Numbered from the stretch's first letter, positions 26,560 through 34,711 are shown. The stretch: 64,000 bases of DNA from Frondihabitans sp. 762G35 (GCF_002074055.1 NZ_CP014619.1:930001-994000), one strand, 5' to 3'. Made by a program: numbers and translations. Notes: generated by a model from the letters alone, not told the origin.

Positions 26560-27804
26560 CTAGGAGACCTCGCCGACCCCGATCGCCTCGGCCTCGACGC
26601 GCTCCGGCTCCGGGCCGTCGTCGACCCGGCGGAGATTCCTGCGGAACACGGTGACGACCGCGAAGCCGATCGCGACCGAGATCGCAGCGAACCAGTAGGC
26701 GGCGGAGGGGCTGAGGGCCGCGGCGATGCCGGTGGCGGCGGGCGGGGCGATGGCGCCGCCGATGAAGCGCACGGCCGAGTAGGCGGAGGAGGCGACGGCG
26801 CGCGGGAGGTCGGTCGCCTCCATCACCGATTCGGTGAGCACCGTGTTGAGCACACCGAGCACGAGCCCGCCGACGATCACGCACAGCACGAGCCCGACCT
26901 GCACGTGCACGAAGATCCCGGCGGCGACGAGGTCGAGGGCGAGCAGGGGCAGGGCGATCCGGAGCACGGTCGTCCGGCGCATCCGCGCGGTGAGGCGCGG
27001 GGCGACGAAGACGGACGTGATCGCGAGCCCGAGTCCCCAGCCGAAGAAGGTGAGCCCGATGCCGAGGGCGCCGAACCCGAGCGGGTAGGGCGTGTACGCC
27101 AGCAGGACGAAGAAGCCGATGTTGTAGAAGAGGGCGGTCGCGGCGAGGGTCGCGAGGGCCGGCCGCCCGAGCGCACGGAACGGCGCCGAGAGCCTCGTGG
27201 GCTCGGGCTTGGCGGTCTCGCCGCGCAGGAAGACCGCGATGGCGATGAAGGCCACGGCCATGAGCACGCAGACGCCGAAGAACGGCCCGCGCCAGCTCAC
27301 GCTCCCGAGCAGGCCGCCGACGAGGGGCCCGATCGCGATGCCGAGGCCGAGGGCCGCCTCGTACAGGATGATCGCGGAAGCCGTGCCTCCTGCCGCCGCC
27401 CCGACGATCGTCGCGAGCGCCGTGGAGATGAAGAGGGCATTGCCGAGGCCCCAGCCGGCGCGGAACCCGATGACCTCTTCGACGGAACCCGACGTGGCCG
27501 CCAGGAGGGCGAAGAGCACGATCAGGGCCAGGCCGATCATGAGCGTCTTCTTCGGGCCGAGCCGGCTCGAGACCCAGCTCGTGAAGAACATCGCGACGCC
27601 GGTCACGAGGAGGTAGCTCGTGAAGAGGTACTCCGACTGCGTCGGCGTCGCGTGGAGCGAGGCGGCGATGGTGGGCAGGATGGGGTCGACGAGGCCGATC
27701 CCCATGAAGGCCACCACGCAGGCGAACGCGATCGCCCACACGGCGGTCGGCTGCTTCTGGATGCTGGGGCGGGGCTCCTGCCCCGTCGTCGTTCCGTGGC
27801 TCAT
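26560..27804 (-). CDS. MFS transporter, drug-efflux type
   Basis: The product has 414 residues and about 12 transmembrane helices. Recognised MFS features are GLVDPILPTIAASL in helix 1, SSRLGPKKTLMIGL (motif A-like) after helix 2, and GRAGWGLGNALFIS and GIAIGPLVGGLLG (motif C-like) in the N-terminal half. Both termini are hydrophilic. ATGA overlap with the upstream MarR gene indicates one operon, and the combination suggests ligand-induced export of a toxic compound. The substrate is unknown. Confidence 0.88.
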   Translation of the reverse strand: MSHGTTTGQEPRPSIQKQPTAVWAIAFACVVAFMGIGLVDPILPTIAASLHATPTQSEYLFTSYLLVTGVAMFFTSWVSSRLGPKKTLMIGLALIVLFALLAATSGSVEEVIGFRAGWGLGNALFISTALATIVGAAAGGTASAIILYEAALGLGIAIGPLVGGLLGSVSWRGPFFGVCVLMAVAFIAIAVFLRGETAKPEPTRLSAPFRALGRPALATLAATALFYNIGFFVLLAYTPYPLGFGALGIGLTFFGWGLGLAITSVFVAPRLTARMRRTTVLRIALPLLALDLVAAGIFVHVQVGLVLCVIVGGLVLGVLNTVLTESVMEATDLPRAVASSAYSAVRFIGGAIAPPAATGIAAALSPSAAYWFAAISVAIGFAVVTVFRRNLRRVDDGPEPERVEAEAIGVGEVS

Positions 27805-28238
27805 GCGAACGCCACCTCCGTCCGGCTGCGCGCCTCGAGGAGGGAGGCGGTGCGCTCGAGGGCGCTCCAGTCGTCGGCGTCGAGGTCGTCGAAGAGCGGC
27901 CCCATGGCCGTCGCCAGGTCGCGGCGCCACTCGACGAGCGCGTTCACGCCCTTGGGGGTGATGCGGATGAGCCAGGCGCGGGAGTCGTCGACGTCGGCGA
28001 TCCGGGAGACGAGCTCCTCCTCCTGCATGGAGCGGAGCAGCTTCGTCATGCCGGGCTGGCTGATGCGGCTGACGCGGGCGAGGTCGCCATTCCGCATCGG
28101 TCCGTCGGAGTGGAGGATCGAGAGGGTCCGCGCCGTCGCCGACGACATCGTGCGCCCCGTCGCCGGCGCGGCGATGCGGACGAGTCGGGTCGTCGACGAG
28201 ATGAGGGATTCGAGGATTTCTGTGCGTTCTGAGGTCAT
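27801..28238 (-). CDS. MarR family transcriptional regulator
   Basis: The product has 145 residues with a winged helix: MRNGDLARVSRISQPGMTKLLRSM is the recognition region, and EEELVSRIADVDDSRAWLIRITPKG is the wing with the characteristic D-x-R motif. It shares an operon with the MFS transporter (4-nt overlap). A 26-bp palindrome (28253-28278) abuts the TAGACT box in front of the gene, so it very likely represses itself and the transporter until a ligand binds. Confidence 0.9.
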   Translation of the reverse strand: MTSERTEILESLISSTTRLVRIAAPATGRTMSSATARTLSILHSDGPMRNGDLARVSRISQPGMTKLLRSMQEEELVSRIADVDDSRAWLIRITPKGVNALVEWRRDLATAMGPLFDDLDADDWSALERTASLLEARSRTEVAFA

Positions 28239-28252
28239 CGTGAACCCAGTCT

Positions 28253-28278
28253 ATAACCGAGTTATATAACTTGGCTAT
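28253..28278. promoter_or_regulatory. MarR operator palindrome
   Basis: ATAACCGAGTTAT and ATAACTTGGCTAT are inverted 13-bp halves that match at 11 of 13 positions, in an AT-rich patch. The palindrome touches the minus-strand -10 box TAGACT (28248-28253) of the MarR-MFS operon. Confidence 0.7.
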
Positions 28279-28347
28279 CCCGATCGGGAATCGGTCGGGT
28301 CCAGCAGTCCTGAGCACCCCCTGGGGCCCTCCTGGTAGAACTGACGC

Positions 28348-28629
28348 ATGACAGACGAAAAGCCCACCGTGGCTGAAGGCTCCGAGTACGTCGTGTTCTT
28401 CGAGGGCGGCCCGAGCGACGGCCGAACCGACAAGCGCGTGAGCACGAACGGCAGCTACGACGACGAGATCACCGACTACGTCCTCATCGACGGCACCGAG
28501 ACGGGCTTCGTCTACACGGCGACCCGCGCCCACATGATGGGCGAGCAGCTCCAGGTCCACTACTCGCTCGACGCGAAGGACAGCGACCCGGTCGAGGATC
28601 CGGAAGACCGCCGCGAGAGCACCAACTGA
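28348..28629 (+). CDS. Conserved hypothetical acidic protein
   Basis: The product has 93 residues and is strongly acidic, with no signal peptide or membrane segment. It contains the motif YVVFFEGGPSDGRTDKRV, then a short beta-rich part ending in MMGEQLQVHYSLDA. I do not recognise a characterised family. The ATG at 28348 lies 6 nt after TAGAAC, so the message is probably leaderless. It is divergent from the MarR gene and ends before a 15-bp terminator hairpin, so it is monocistronic. Confidence 0.75.
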   Translation: MTDEKPTVAEGSEYVVFFEGGPSDGRTDKRVSTNGSYDDEITDYVLIDGTETGFVYTATRAHMMGEQLQVHYSLDAKDSDPVEDPEDRRESTN

Positions 28630-28647
28630 CGACGAGGCGAGCAGCAT

Positions 28648-28684
28648 GCAGGATGCCCGGGGGAATGCACCCCGGGCATCCTGC
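28648..28684 (+). terminator. Strong hairpin terminator
   Basis: GCAGGATGCCCGGGG (28648-28662) and CCCCGGGCATCCTGC (28670-28684) form a perfect 15-bp stem with a 7-nt loop, followed by GTTTCC. Both arms contain the over-represented nonamer GCAGGATGC. Confidence 0.75.
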
Positions 28685-28696
28685 GTTTCCCGGGGT

Positions 28697-28963
28697 ATGA
28701 AGCTCGAGCTCTACACGTCGGCGTTCTGCGGCGCCTGCCACGCGGCACGCGCCGTCGTCGACGAGGCGACCCGGCTCGTCCCGGGAGTCCACGCGGTCGA
28801 CCTGGACGTGGCGTCGCACTCCGACCGGGCCGAGCGGCGTGACATCGTCGCAACGCCGACCGTCGTCCTCACCGACGACGACGGCGCCGAGCTCTTCCGG
28901 GCGGCCGGCGCCCCGTCGCTCCCGCAGCTCCTGACCGCGATCGCCGGGCACCTGCCCGCCTGA
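28697..28963 (+). CDS. Thioredoxin-like / glutaredoxin-like protein
   Basis: The product has 88 residues and a small thioredoxin fold: beta strand KLELYTS, then the redox centre C11-G-A-C14, the VDLDVASHSD strand, and IVATPTVVL with the cis-Pro. It is cytoplasmic and probably acts as a thiol-disulfide exchanger, perhaps with mycothiol as reductant. An in-frame ATG 51 nt upstream would run through the terminator stem, so the start at 28697 is preferred. Confidence 0.8.
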   Translation: MKLELYTSAFCGACHAARAVVDEATRLVPGVHAVDLDVASHSDRAERRDIVATPTVVLTDDDGAELFRAAGAPSLPQLLTAIAGHLPA

Positions 28964-28987
28964 GCCGCGCGCGGGCGAACCGATTCT

Positions 28988-29006
28988 CATAGGCCACGCA
29001 TAGGCC
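28988..29006 (+). repeat. 11-bp-spaced direct repeat CATAGGCC upstream of a glycosyltransferase operon
   Basis: CATAGGCC occurs at 28988-28995 and 28999-29006, exactly one helical turn apart, in a locally AT-richer region about 45 nt before the GT2/GtrA start. Direct repeats with 11-bp spacing are typical of OmpR-family response regulator sites; the regulator is not known. Confidence 0.45.
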
Positions 29007-29047
29007 GCTCGGTCGAGCCTCATGGACGGGCACCGCATCCTCGTCCC

Positions 29048-30319
29048 ATGCCCGAACAGACCGACACCCTCGACCTCGACATCGTCGTGCCCGTCTACAA
29101 CGAACAGGCCACGCTGCGCTCGAGCATCACCGCCCTCCACGCGTTCCTCACGCGGTCGATGCGCGAGACCTGGCGCATCACGATCGCCGACAACGCCTCC
29201 ACCGACGCCACCGGCGCCCTCGGGGACGCCCTCTCCGTCGAACTGCCCGGCGTCGTCGCCGTCCACCTGCCCGAGAAGGGCCGGGGCCGCGCTCTCAAGC
29301 AGGTGTGGTCCGACTCGACGGCCCGCGTGCTCGTCTACCTCGACGAGGACCTCTCGACGGACCTCTCCGCGCTGGGCCCGCTCGTCGCGCCGCTCCTCTC
29401 CGGCCACTCCGACCTGGCCATCGGCACCCGGCTCACCCGGTCGTCTCGCGTCACGCGCGGCGGCAAGCGGGAGTTCATCTCGCGCACCTACAACCTGCTG
29501 CTCCGGCAGGCGATGGGGGTGTCTTTCAGCGACGCGCAGTGCGGGTTCAAGGCCATCCGGGGGGACGTCGCCCAGCGGCTCCTGCCGCTCGTCGAGGACA
29601 CCGGCTGGTTCTTCGACACCGAGCTCCTGATCCTCGCCGAGCGCTCGGGCCTCCGGATCCACGAGGTGCCGGTCGACTGGATCGACGACCCGCAGTCCTC
29701 GGTCGACATCGTCGCGACCGCGACGGCCGACCTCAGGGGCATGGTGCGGGTCGCCACCGGCATCGCCCGCGGCAGGATCCCGGTCGGCGCCCTCTACGAC
29801 GAGATCGGCCGACACCCCTACGCCCCGCCGCGACCGCCGACGTTCTTCGGCCAGGTCGTCCGCTTCGGGGCCGTCGGCGTCCTGTCCACGGCGGCGTACG
29901 CGCTCATCTACCTGCTCCTCCAGCAGGTGATGACCGCCCAGGCCGCCAACTTCCTGGCGCTGCTCATCACGGCCGTCGGGAACACGGCCGCCAACCGGCG
30001 CTTCACCTTCGGTGTGCGAGGCGGCTCCGGCGTGGTCAGACACCAGGCGCAGGGCCTCATCGTCTTCGGGATCGCCTGGGTCATCACCGCGGGTTCGCTC
30101 GCCGGGATGCACCAGGTGAACCACTCGCCGGGAGTCCACCTGGAGCTCGTCGTGCTCACCGTCGCGAACCTCGTCGCGACCGTCGTCCGCTTCGTCCTCC
30201 TGCGCCTCTGGGTGTTCCGCCGTCACGCGCGGCCCGCCGCAGCAGAACCCCGGGCCGGCACCGACCGGCCCTCGTCCCCCGACACGTCCGAGATCCTCAC
30301 GAAAGCGACCACCCGATGA
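29048..30319 (+). CDS. Bifunctional GT2 glycosyltransferase / GtrA family protein
   Basis: The product has 423 residues. The N-terminal GT2 domain (about 8-235) shows IVVPVYNEQATL, LVYLDEDLSTD (metal-binding acidic motif) and SDAQCGFKAIRG, typical of DPM1/GtrB-like synthases that transfer a sugar to polyprenyl phosphate. The C-terminal GtrA domain (about 270-395) has four helices, including FGAVGVLSTAAYALIYLLL and NTAANRRFTFG, and may flip the lipid-linked sugar. The downstream GT39 protein (ATGA overlap) would use this lipid-linked donor outside the membrane. Confidence 0.9.
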   Translation: MPEQTDTLDLDIVVPVYNEQATLRSSITALHAFLTRSMRETWRITIADNASTDATGALGDALSVELPGVVAVHLPEKGRGRALKQVWSDSTARVLVYLDEDLSTDLSALGPLVAPLLSGHSDLAIGTRLTRSSRVTRGGKREFISRTYNLLLRQAMGVSFSDAQCGFKAIRGDVAQRLLPLVEDTGWFFDTELLILAERSGLRIHEVPVDWIDDPQSSVDIVATATADLRGMVRVATGIARGRIPVGALYDEIGRHPYAPPRPPTFFGQVVRFGAVGVLSTAAYALIYLLLQQVMTAQAANFLALLITAVGNTAANRRFTFGVRGGSGVVRHQAQGLIVFGIAWVITAGSLAGMHQVNHSPGVHLELVVLTVANLVATVVRFVLLRLWVFRRHARPAAAEPRAGTDRPSSPDTSEILTKATTR

Positions 30320-32439
30320 GCACGACCACCTACCCGACGGCCCCGCCGCAGACGGCCACCGAGCAGTCGACGGGCGGATCCCGGGCGTCCGGCTTCCTCC
30401 GAAGGCTCGCCGTGGGCCGCGCCGACGCCCCGCGCTGGGAGCGACCCGCCCTCTGGGGACTCGTCGTCCTCTCCGCCTTCGTCTACATCTGGGACCTCGC
30501 CGTCTCCGGCTACGCCAACGCGTTCTACTCGGCGGCCGTCCAGGCGGGCTCGACCAACTGGGAGGCCTTCTTCTTCGGCTCCTCCGACGCGGCCAACTCC
30601 ATCACCGTCGACAAGCCCCCGGCCTCGCTCTGGGTGATGGAGCTGTCCGTCCGCCTCTTCGGGCTCTCGTCCTGGAGCATCCTGCTGCCCGAGGCCCTGA
30701 TGGGCGTCGCCACCGTGTTCCTCGTCTACGTGATCGTCCGACGGCACTTCTCCGCCGTCACGGCGCTCGCCGCGGGGCTCGCGATGATGCTCACGCCGGT
30801 CGCCGTGCTGATGTTCCGCTTCAACAACCCGGACGCGATGCTCCTGCTGCTGATGACGCTCTCCGTCTACCTGACCCAGCGCGGCATCGAGTCGGGCAGG
30901 ATCCGCTGGGTCGTCTGGGCGGGCGTCGTCGTCGGCTTCGGGTTCCTCACGAAGCAGCTCCAGGGCTTCGTCATCCTGCCGGCGCTCGCGGGCGTCTACT
31001 TCCTGGCGTCGCCCGTGAAGGTGGGCAAGCGTCTCCTGCACCTCCTCGCCGCGTTCGGGGGCGTCGTCGTCGGTGCCGGCTGGTGGGTGGCTATAGTCAC
31101 CCTCGTCCCGGCCTCCATGCGCCCCTACATCGGCGGCTCGCAGAACAACAGCTTCCTCGAACTCACCTTCGGCTACAACGGCTTCGGACGCCTCACGGGC
31201 AACGAGACCGGCAGCGTCACCGGGGGCGGAGGGACGGCGGGCGCAGGATCCTGGGGCTCCACGGGGCTCACCCGCCTGTTCTCCAGCGAGATCGGCGGCC
31301 AGATCTCGTGGTTCATCCCCGCCGCGCTGATCGTCCTCGTCGGCGCGCTCGTCGTGATCGGACGACGCCCCCGCACCGACCTCCGGCGGGCGACCCTGCT
31401 CCTCTTCGCCTCCTGGTTCGTCGTCACGGCCCTCGTCTTCAGCTTCGCCGGCGGCATCTTCCACCCGTACTACACGGTGGCGCTCGCGGCACCGTTGGCC
31501 GGGACGATCGCCATCGGCTTCTCGACGCTCTGGACCGCCCGCGCGGCGTGGTGGCCCCGCATCGTCATGGCCGTGGCCGTGCTCGCGACCGCAGGATGGG
31601 GCTGGGTCCTCCTCGACCGCTCGCCCACCTGGCTCCCGTGGCTGAAGGTCGTGGTCGCGATCGTGAGCGTCCTGGCCGCGGCCCTCCTGCTCCTGCCGCC
31701 GCTCGCGGACCGGCTGGGCCGGCGACGTGCGTCGGGTGTCGCCGCGACGACCGTGGCGCTGCTCGTGATCGGCGGGCTCGCGGCTCCGGCGGCGTACTCC
31801 GTCGAGACCGTGACGACGGCGCACACGGGGTCGATCCCGTCGGCCGGGCCGACCGTGGCCGGTGGCCGGGGCGGGTTCGGCGGCGGGGGAGCGGGCCGCG
31901 GCGGTTTCGCCCGGCCGGGTGGGACGGGTGCCGGGACGGGCACCGTGCCGGGCGGTGCGGGCTTCCCCGCCGGAGGCACGCTTCCCGGTGGCACGGCTCC
32001 CGGTGGCACTGCCGCTGGCGGCACCGGGACGACGACGGGCGGCTTCCCGGGACGCGGCGGCGCAGGAGGCGGCGGCTTCGGCGGTCTCTTCGGCGGCGGC
32101 GGCACGGTCAGCGCCTCGCTCAGGGCCCTCCTGCTCACCGACTCGAGCGACTACACGTGGGTCGCGGCGACGATCGGCTCCGACACCGCGGCGAGCTACC
32201 AGCTCGCCACACAGAAGTCGGTCATGCCGATCGGCGGCTTCAACGGCAGCGACCCGTCGCCCACGCTCGCCCAGTTCAAGGCCTACGTCGCGGCGGGCAA
32301 GATCCACTACTTCATCGGCGGATCGGTCGGCCGGTCCAACGGCGGCAGCGACACGTCGTCGCAGATCTCCGCCTGGGTCAAGGCCAACTACACGGCCAAG
32401 ACCGTCGGGAGCGTCACGGTCTACGATCTGTCCGACTGA
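30316..32439 (+). CDS. GT39 / ArnT-like glycosyltransferase with Gly-rich linker
   Basis: The product has 707 residues. The N-terminal membrane part (about 45-500) has ten or more helices, and its first outer loop reads NWEAFFFGSSDAANSITVDKPP, with the acidic catalytic and VDKPP motifs of actinobacterial GT39 enzymes. A long Gly/Pro/Thr-rich linker (about 513-595, with PGGT repeats) leads to a soluble C-terminal domain of about 110 residues. It overlaps the GT2/GtrA gene by 4 nt and should transfer polyprenyl-phosphate-linked sugar to a surface acceptor. The acceptor is unknown. Confidence 0.87.
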   Translation: MSTTTYPTAPPQTATEQSTGGSRASGFLRRLAVGRADAPRWERPALWGLVVLSAFVYIWDLAVSGYANAFYSAAVQAGSTNWEAFFFGSSDAANSITVDKPPASLWVMELSVRLFGLSSWSILLPEALMGVATVFLVYVIVRRHFSAVTALAAGLAMMLTPVAVLMFRFNNPDAMLLLLMTLSVYLTQRGIESGRIRWVVWAGVVVGFGFLTKQLQGFVILPALAGVYFLASPVKVGKRLLHLLAAFGGVVVGAGWWVAIVTLVPASMRPYIGGSQNNSFLELTFGYNGFGRLTGNETGSVTGGGGTAGAGSWGSTGLTRLFSSEIGGQISWFIPAALIVLVGALVVIGRRPRTDLRRATLLLFASWFVVTALVFSFAGGIFHPYYTVALAAPLAGTIAIGFSTLWTARAAWWPRIVMAVAVLATAGWGWVLLDRSPTWLPWLKVVVAIVSVLAAALLLLPPLADRLGRRRASGVAATTVALLVIGGLAAPAAYSVETVTTAHTGSIPSAGPTVAGGRGGFGGGGAGRGGFARPGGTGAGTGTVPGGAGFPAGGTLPGGTAPGGTAAGGTGTTTGGFPGRGGAGGGGFGGLFGGGGTVSASLRALLLTDSSDYTWVAATIGSDTAASYQLATQKSVMPIGGFNGSDPSPTLAQFKAYVAAGKIHYFIGGSVGRSNGGSDTSSQISAWVKANYTAKTVGSVTVYDLSD

Positions 32440-32469
32440 CCCCGCCCGCCGACCCGGGCACCGGACGAA

Positions 32470-32505
32470 CGACAGCGCACCACGGGAAACCGTGGTGCGC
32501 TGTCG
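32470..32505 (+). terminator. Perfect 16-bp hairpin with GAAA tetraloop
   Basis: CGACAGCGCACCACGG and CCGTGGTGCGCTGTCG enclose the loop GAAA, directly after the GT39 stop codon and before tRNA-Arg. Confidence 0.85.
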
Positions 32506-32534
32506 TCGATCGGTGGCCGCTAGGGTGGAGGGGC

Positions 32535-32607
32535 GCCCTCGTAGCTCAGCGGATAGAGCAGGAGCCTTCTAATCTCTTGGTCGCAGGTTCGATTCCTGCC
32601 GAGGGCA
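32535..32607 (+). tRNA. tRNA-Arg(TCT)
   Basis: The acceptor stem is GCCCTCG/CGAGGGC with discriminator A, the D-stem is GCTC/GAGC, the loop CTTCTAA gives anticodon TCT, and the T-arm is GCAGG/CCTGC. The anticodon stem GGAGC/TCTCT has a C31-U39 mismatch next to the loop plus a terminal G-U pair; an A at position 31 would restore pairing. CCA is not encoded. Two copies of the 3' half follow downstream. Confidence 0.88.
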
Positions 32608-32659
32608 CCGTGTGACACCGCGCCACCGCGCGCCGCACGACGGAGCAGCTCTCGCGGTG

Positions 32660-32701
32660 CTTCTCATCTCTTGGTCGCAGGTTCGATTCCTGCCGAGGGC
32701 A
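32660..32701 (+). repeat. Duplicated 3' half of tRNA-Arg, copy 2
   Basis: These 42 nt match the tRNA from the anticodon loop to the discriminator base with one change (CTTCTAA to CTTCTCA). The 5' half of a tRNA is absent. The copy starts 94 bp after the corresponding position in the tRNA gene. Confidence 0.85.
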
Positions 32702-32762
32702 CCGTGTCACACCGCGCCACCTGCGCCACCGCGCCCCGCACGACGGAGCAGGCCTCGCGGTG

Positions 32763-32804
32763 CTTCTCATCTCTTGGTCGCAAGTTCGATTCCTGCCGAG
32801 GGCA
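32763..32804 (+). repeat. Duplicated 3' half of tRNA-Arg, copy 3
   Basis: It is the same segment as copy 2, 103 bp further on, with one additional change (GCAGG to GCAAG) that breaks a T-stem pair. The DNA between copies 2 and 3 resembles that between the tRNA and copy 2, so a unit of about 100 bp was duplicated in tandem. This 437-bp gene-free stretch (32440-32876) otherwise holds only the terminator and tRNA-Arg. Confidence 0.85.
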
Positions 32805-32876
32805 TCCCCGCCAGAACCCTCGCCTCACCCGCGCACGCGGCGACGGGGCGAAGCACGCGACCGGGCGCAGCGGAGG

Positions 32877-33791
32877 CTAGTCGCGGTCGGCGGCCTCGGG
32901 CGTCGTACGACGACGCACCTGGTGGGCGCTCACGGGGGAGCTGAACGCGGGCTCCCGGTCGCCCTCGTCGAGCGACTCCGCGTCGGCGGGGCTCATCGGG
33001 GCGACGGCGGCCGGAGGCTGGACGACCGGCGTCGACACCATCCCGGTCGCGCGGCGCACGGGCGCCTCGGCGGAGGCCGCAGGAGTCTCGGGCTCGGCGG
33101 CGACCGCTTCTCCCGTTTCGCGGCTGGTCGGCTCCGGCTCGACGTCGGCAGCTGCGGGCTCGACAGGCGCCGACACGACGGGCGCCGACACGACCGGCGC
33201 CGGTGCGATGGGCGCCGCGGCGACCCCGACCGGCTCCACCGTCGACGGGGCCTCGGCAACCGGGGTCGACGAACCCGATCGCGCAGCGGCCGCGTCGTCC
33301 TCCGCCTTCCAGCGCTCGAGGTCGACCCGGAACAGCTTGCGCGCCCGCGACGGCTTGGCCTGCCACTCGACGAGGCGGTCGCGCAGGTCGGCGAAGGTCT
33401 GCTCGGCCTGGAACGTGAAGGTGGCGGAGTTCGCCTTGATGGCTTCGATCTCGTGGTCGGCCCACGACGCGGCGAGGCCGGCGCCCGAGAGGGGGAGGAG
33501 GCGGAGCCGTACGCTGGCCTCCTCGCCGAGACGCTGCGAGAAGGAGCGCCCCTCGGCTCCGAGGGTCGCCCACTCCGTGGCCGTGCGAGCGGACGTGATG
33601 ATGCCGGCGACCGCGGCGCTCTTGGCCTCGCGCTCGTGGAGGTCGAGGACGCGGCGCCCCGTGCTGCGGGCGATGAGGGCGGCCACGACGCCGGCGACCA
33701 CGATGGCCACGAAGGGCAGGATCGCCTCCGTGACGATGCGGCTTCCGGTGTCGGACGTCAGCCAGGAGACGAAACTGTTCCACCAAGTCAT
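32877..33791 (-). CDS. Membrane-anchored protein with Pro/Ala/Glu-rich C-terminus
   Basis: The product has 304 residues. One N-terminal transmembrane helix (about 21-43) is followed by a helical cytoplasmic region (about 50-175; SFSQRLGEEASVRLRLLP, FQAEQTFADLRDRLVEW). A low-complexity tail rich in Ala, Pro, Val and Glu carries the repeat APVVSAPVVSAPVEP. The start at 33791 is chosen because TAAGGT (33799-33804) lies 7 nt upstream on the minus strand; the next upstream in-frame ATG overlaps this box. No family is recognised. It may be a cell-envelope organising protein, but that is speculation. Confidence 0.7.
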   Translation of the reverse strand: MTWWNSFVSWLTSDTGSRIVTEAILPFVAIVVAGVVAALIARSTGRRVLDLHEREAKSAAVAGIITSARTATEWATLGAEGRSFSQRLGEEASVRLRLLPLSGAGLAASWADHEIEAIKANSATFTFQAEQTFADLRDRLVEWQAKPSRARKLFRVDLERWKAEDDAAAARSGSSTPVAEAPSTVEPVGVAAAPIAPAPVVSAPVVSAPVEPAAADVEPEPTSRETGEAVAAEPETPAASAEAPVRRATGMVSTPVVQPPAAVAPMSPADAESLDEGDREPAFSSPVSAHQVRRRTTPEAADRD

Positions 33792-33842
33792 GGGCCGCAC
33801 CTTAGCCGCGGTCGTCCCCCAAGGCGGGGTACGACACCCGGA

Positions 33843-34121
33843 TCAGGCGAAGCGGAAGCAGTCGGTGGCGTCGGCGCTGCTCCAGAACTCGCCGATCTCG
33901 ACGAAGCGGCGCTGCCGGGCGAGGAAGCGCTTGGCGCGGAAGCGCTCGCCCTGCGGATCGACGAAGCGCTCGACGTAGCCGAGCACCTCGCCGGACGGGC
34001 GGGTGACCCGGGCGAGGTCGTCTCGGACCTGGACGAGCCGGATGCCTCCGCGCGTCGAATCGAGCGGGGTGGCGGTCGCGTACGAGCCGGGCGTCGTGGC
34101 GGTGAAGGTGATGTTCGTCAT
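33843..34121 (-). CDS. Conserved hypothetical small protein
   Basis: The product has 92 residues, is basic, and has no signal peptide or membrane helix. It reads as beta-rich, beginning MTNITFTATTPGSYATATPL, with RLVQVRDDLARVTRPSGEVLGYVERF in the middle. A GAGGAG ribosome binding site 6 nt upstream supports the start. It has no obvious operon partner, the nearest gene being the Lrp regulator on the same strand upstream. The function is unknown. Confidence 0.7.
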   Translation of the reverse strand: MTNITFTATTPGSYATATPLDSTRGGIRLVQVRDDLARVTRPSGEVLGYVERFVDPQGERFRAKRFLARQRRFVEIGEFWSSADATDCFRFA

Positions 34122-34217
34122 GGCTTGCTCCTCGTGGTGTCGTCCGGCCGATCGGTGATGGGTCGAACATACGTGCGACCACCGACATCCGGGACGCGTT
34201 CCGGGGGAGCGGTGCCG

Positions 34218-34664
34218 TCAGAGGAGCTGGGCGATCCGGTACTCGATCGGCTCCTCCAGCACGACCGAGGTCGAGGTCCGCTGGATCCCCGGCACCGAGA
34301 GGATCGCCTGGCTGATCGCGTGAAGGTGCTGGGTGTCGCGCGCGACGACGTGGCAGAGCAGGTCGTCCGAACCCGTCACGGCGAGGCACTCCACCACCTG
34401 CGGGATCTCGCCGAGACCTCTCATGGTGCGGTCCCTCTCGGACTGCAGGATGGTGGCGGTCACCACCGCCCGGAGCGGCAGTCCCAGTTCCGAAGGGCGC
34501 ACCCGAGTGGAGTGCGCGCGCAGCGATCGGTCGGCGGACAGTCGCTCCAGGCGGTGCTGCACGGTCCCGCGGGCCAGGCCGAGCAGGTCGGCGAGCAGGG
34601 CGACAGGGGTCCGCGGGTTCCTCTCGAGGGCGAGGAGGAGACGGCGGTCGGTGGAGTCGAGCAT
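34218..34664 (-). CDS. Lrp/AsnC family transcriptional regulator
   Basis: The product has 148 residues. An N-terminal helix-turn-helix (LDSTDRRLLLALERNPRTPVALLADLLGLARGTVQHRLERL) is followed by a RAM/AsnC ligand domain (IPQVVECLAVTGSDDLLCHVVARD). It is divergent from the 2-oxo acid decarboxylase gene across about 106 bp that contain an 8-bp inverted repeat. It probably senses an amino or keto acid and controls that gene and itself. Confidence 0.9.
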   Translation of the reverse strand: MLDSTDRRLLLALERNPRTPVALLADLLGLARGTVQHRLERLSADRSLRAHSTRVRPSELGLPLRAVVTATILQSERDRTMRGLGEIPQVVECLAVTGSDDLLCHVVARDTQHLHAISQAILSVPGIQRTSTSVVLEEPIEYRIAQLL

Positions 34665-34711
34665 GGCGGAATGTCCATTCGTCGTGCATCCTGCGGTCGA
34701 ATATCGAGCAT

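Noticed and set aside
32535-32804. Integrated genomic island at tRNA-Arg
   Set aside because: The repeated tRNA ends enclose only about 50-60 bp each and no integrase or cargo is nearby, so at most they are scars.
32612-32944. Open frames across the tRNA-Arg 3'-half copies
   Set aside because: They are explained by the duplicated DNA; there is no ribosome binding site, promoter or recognisable protein.
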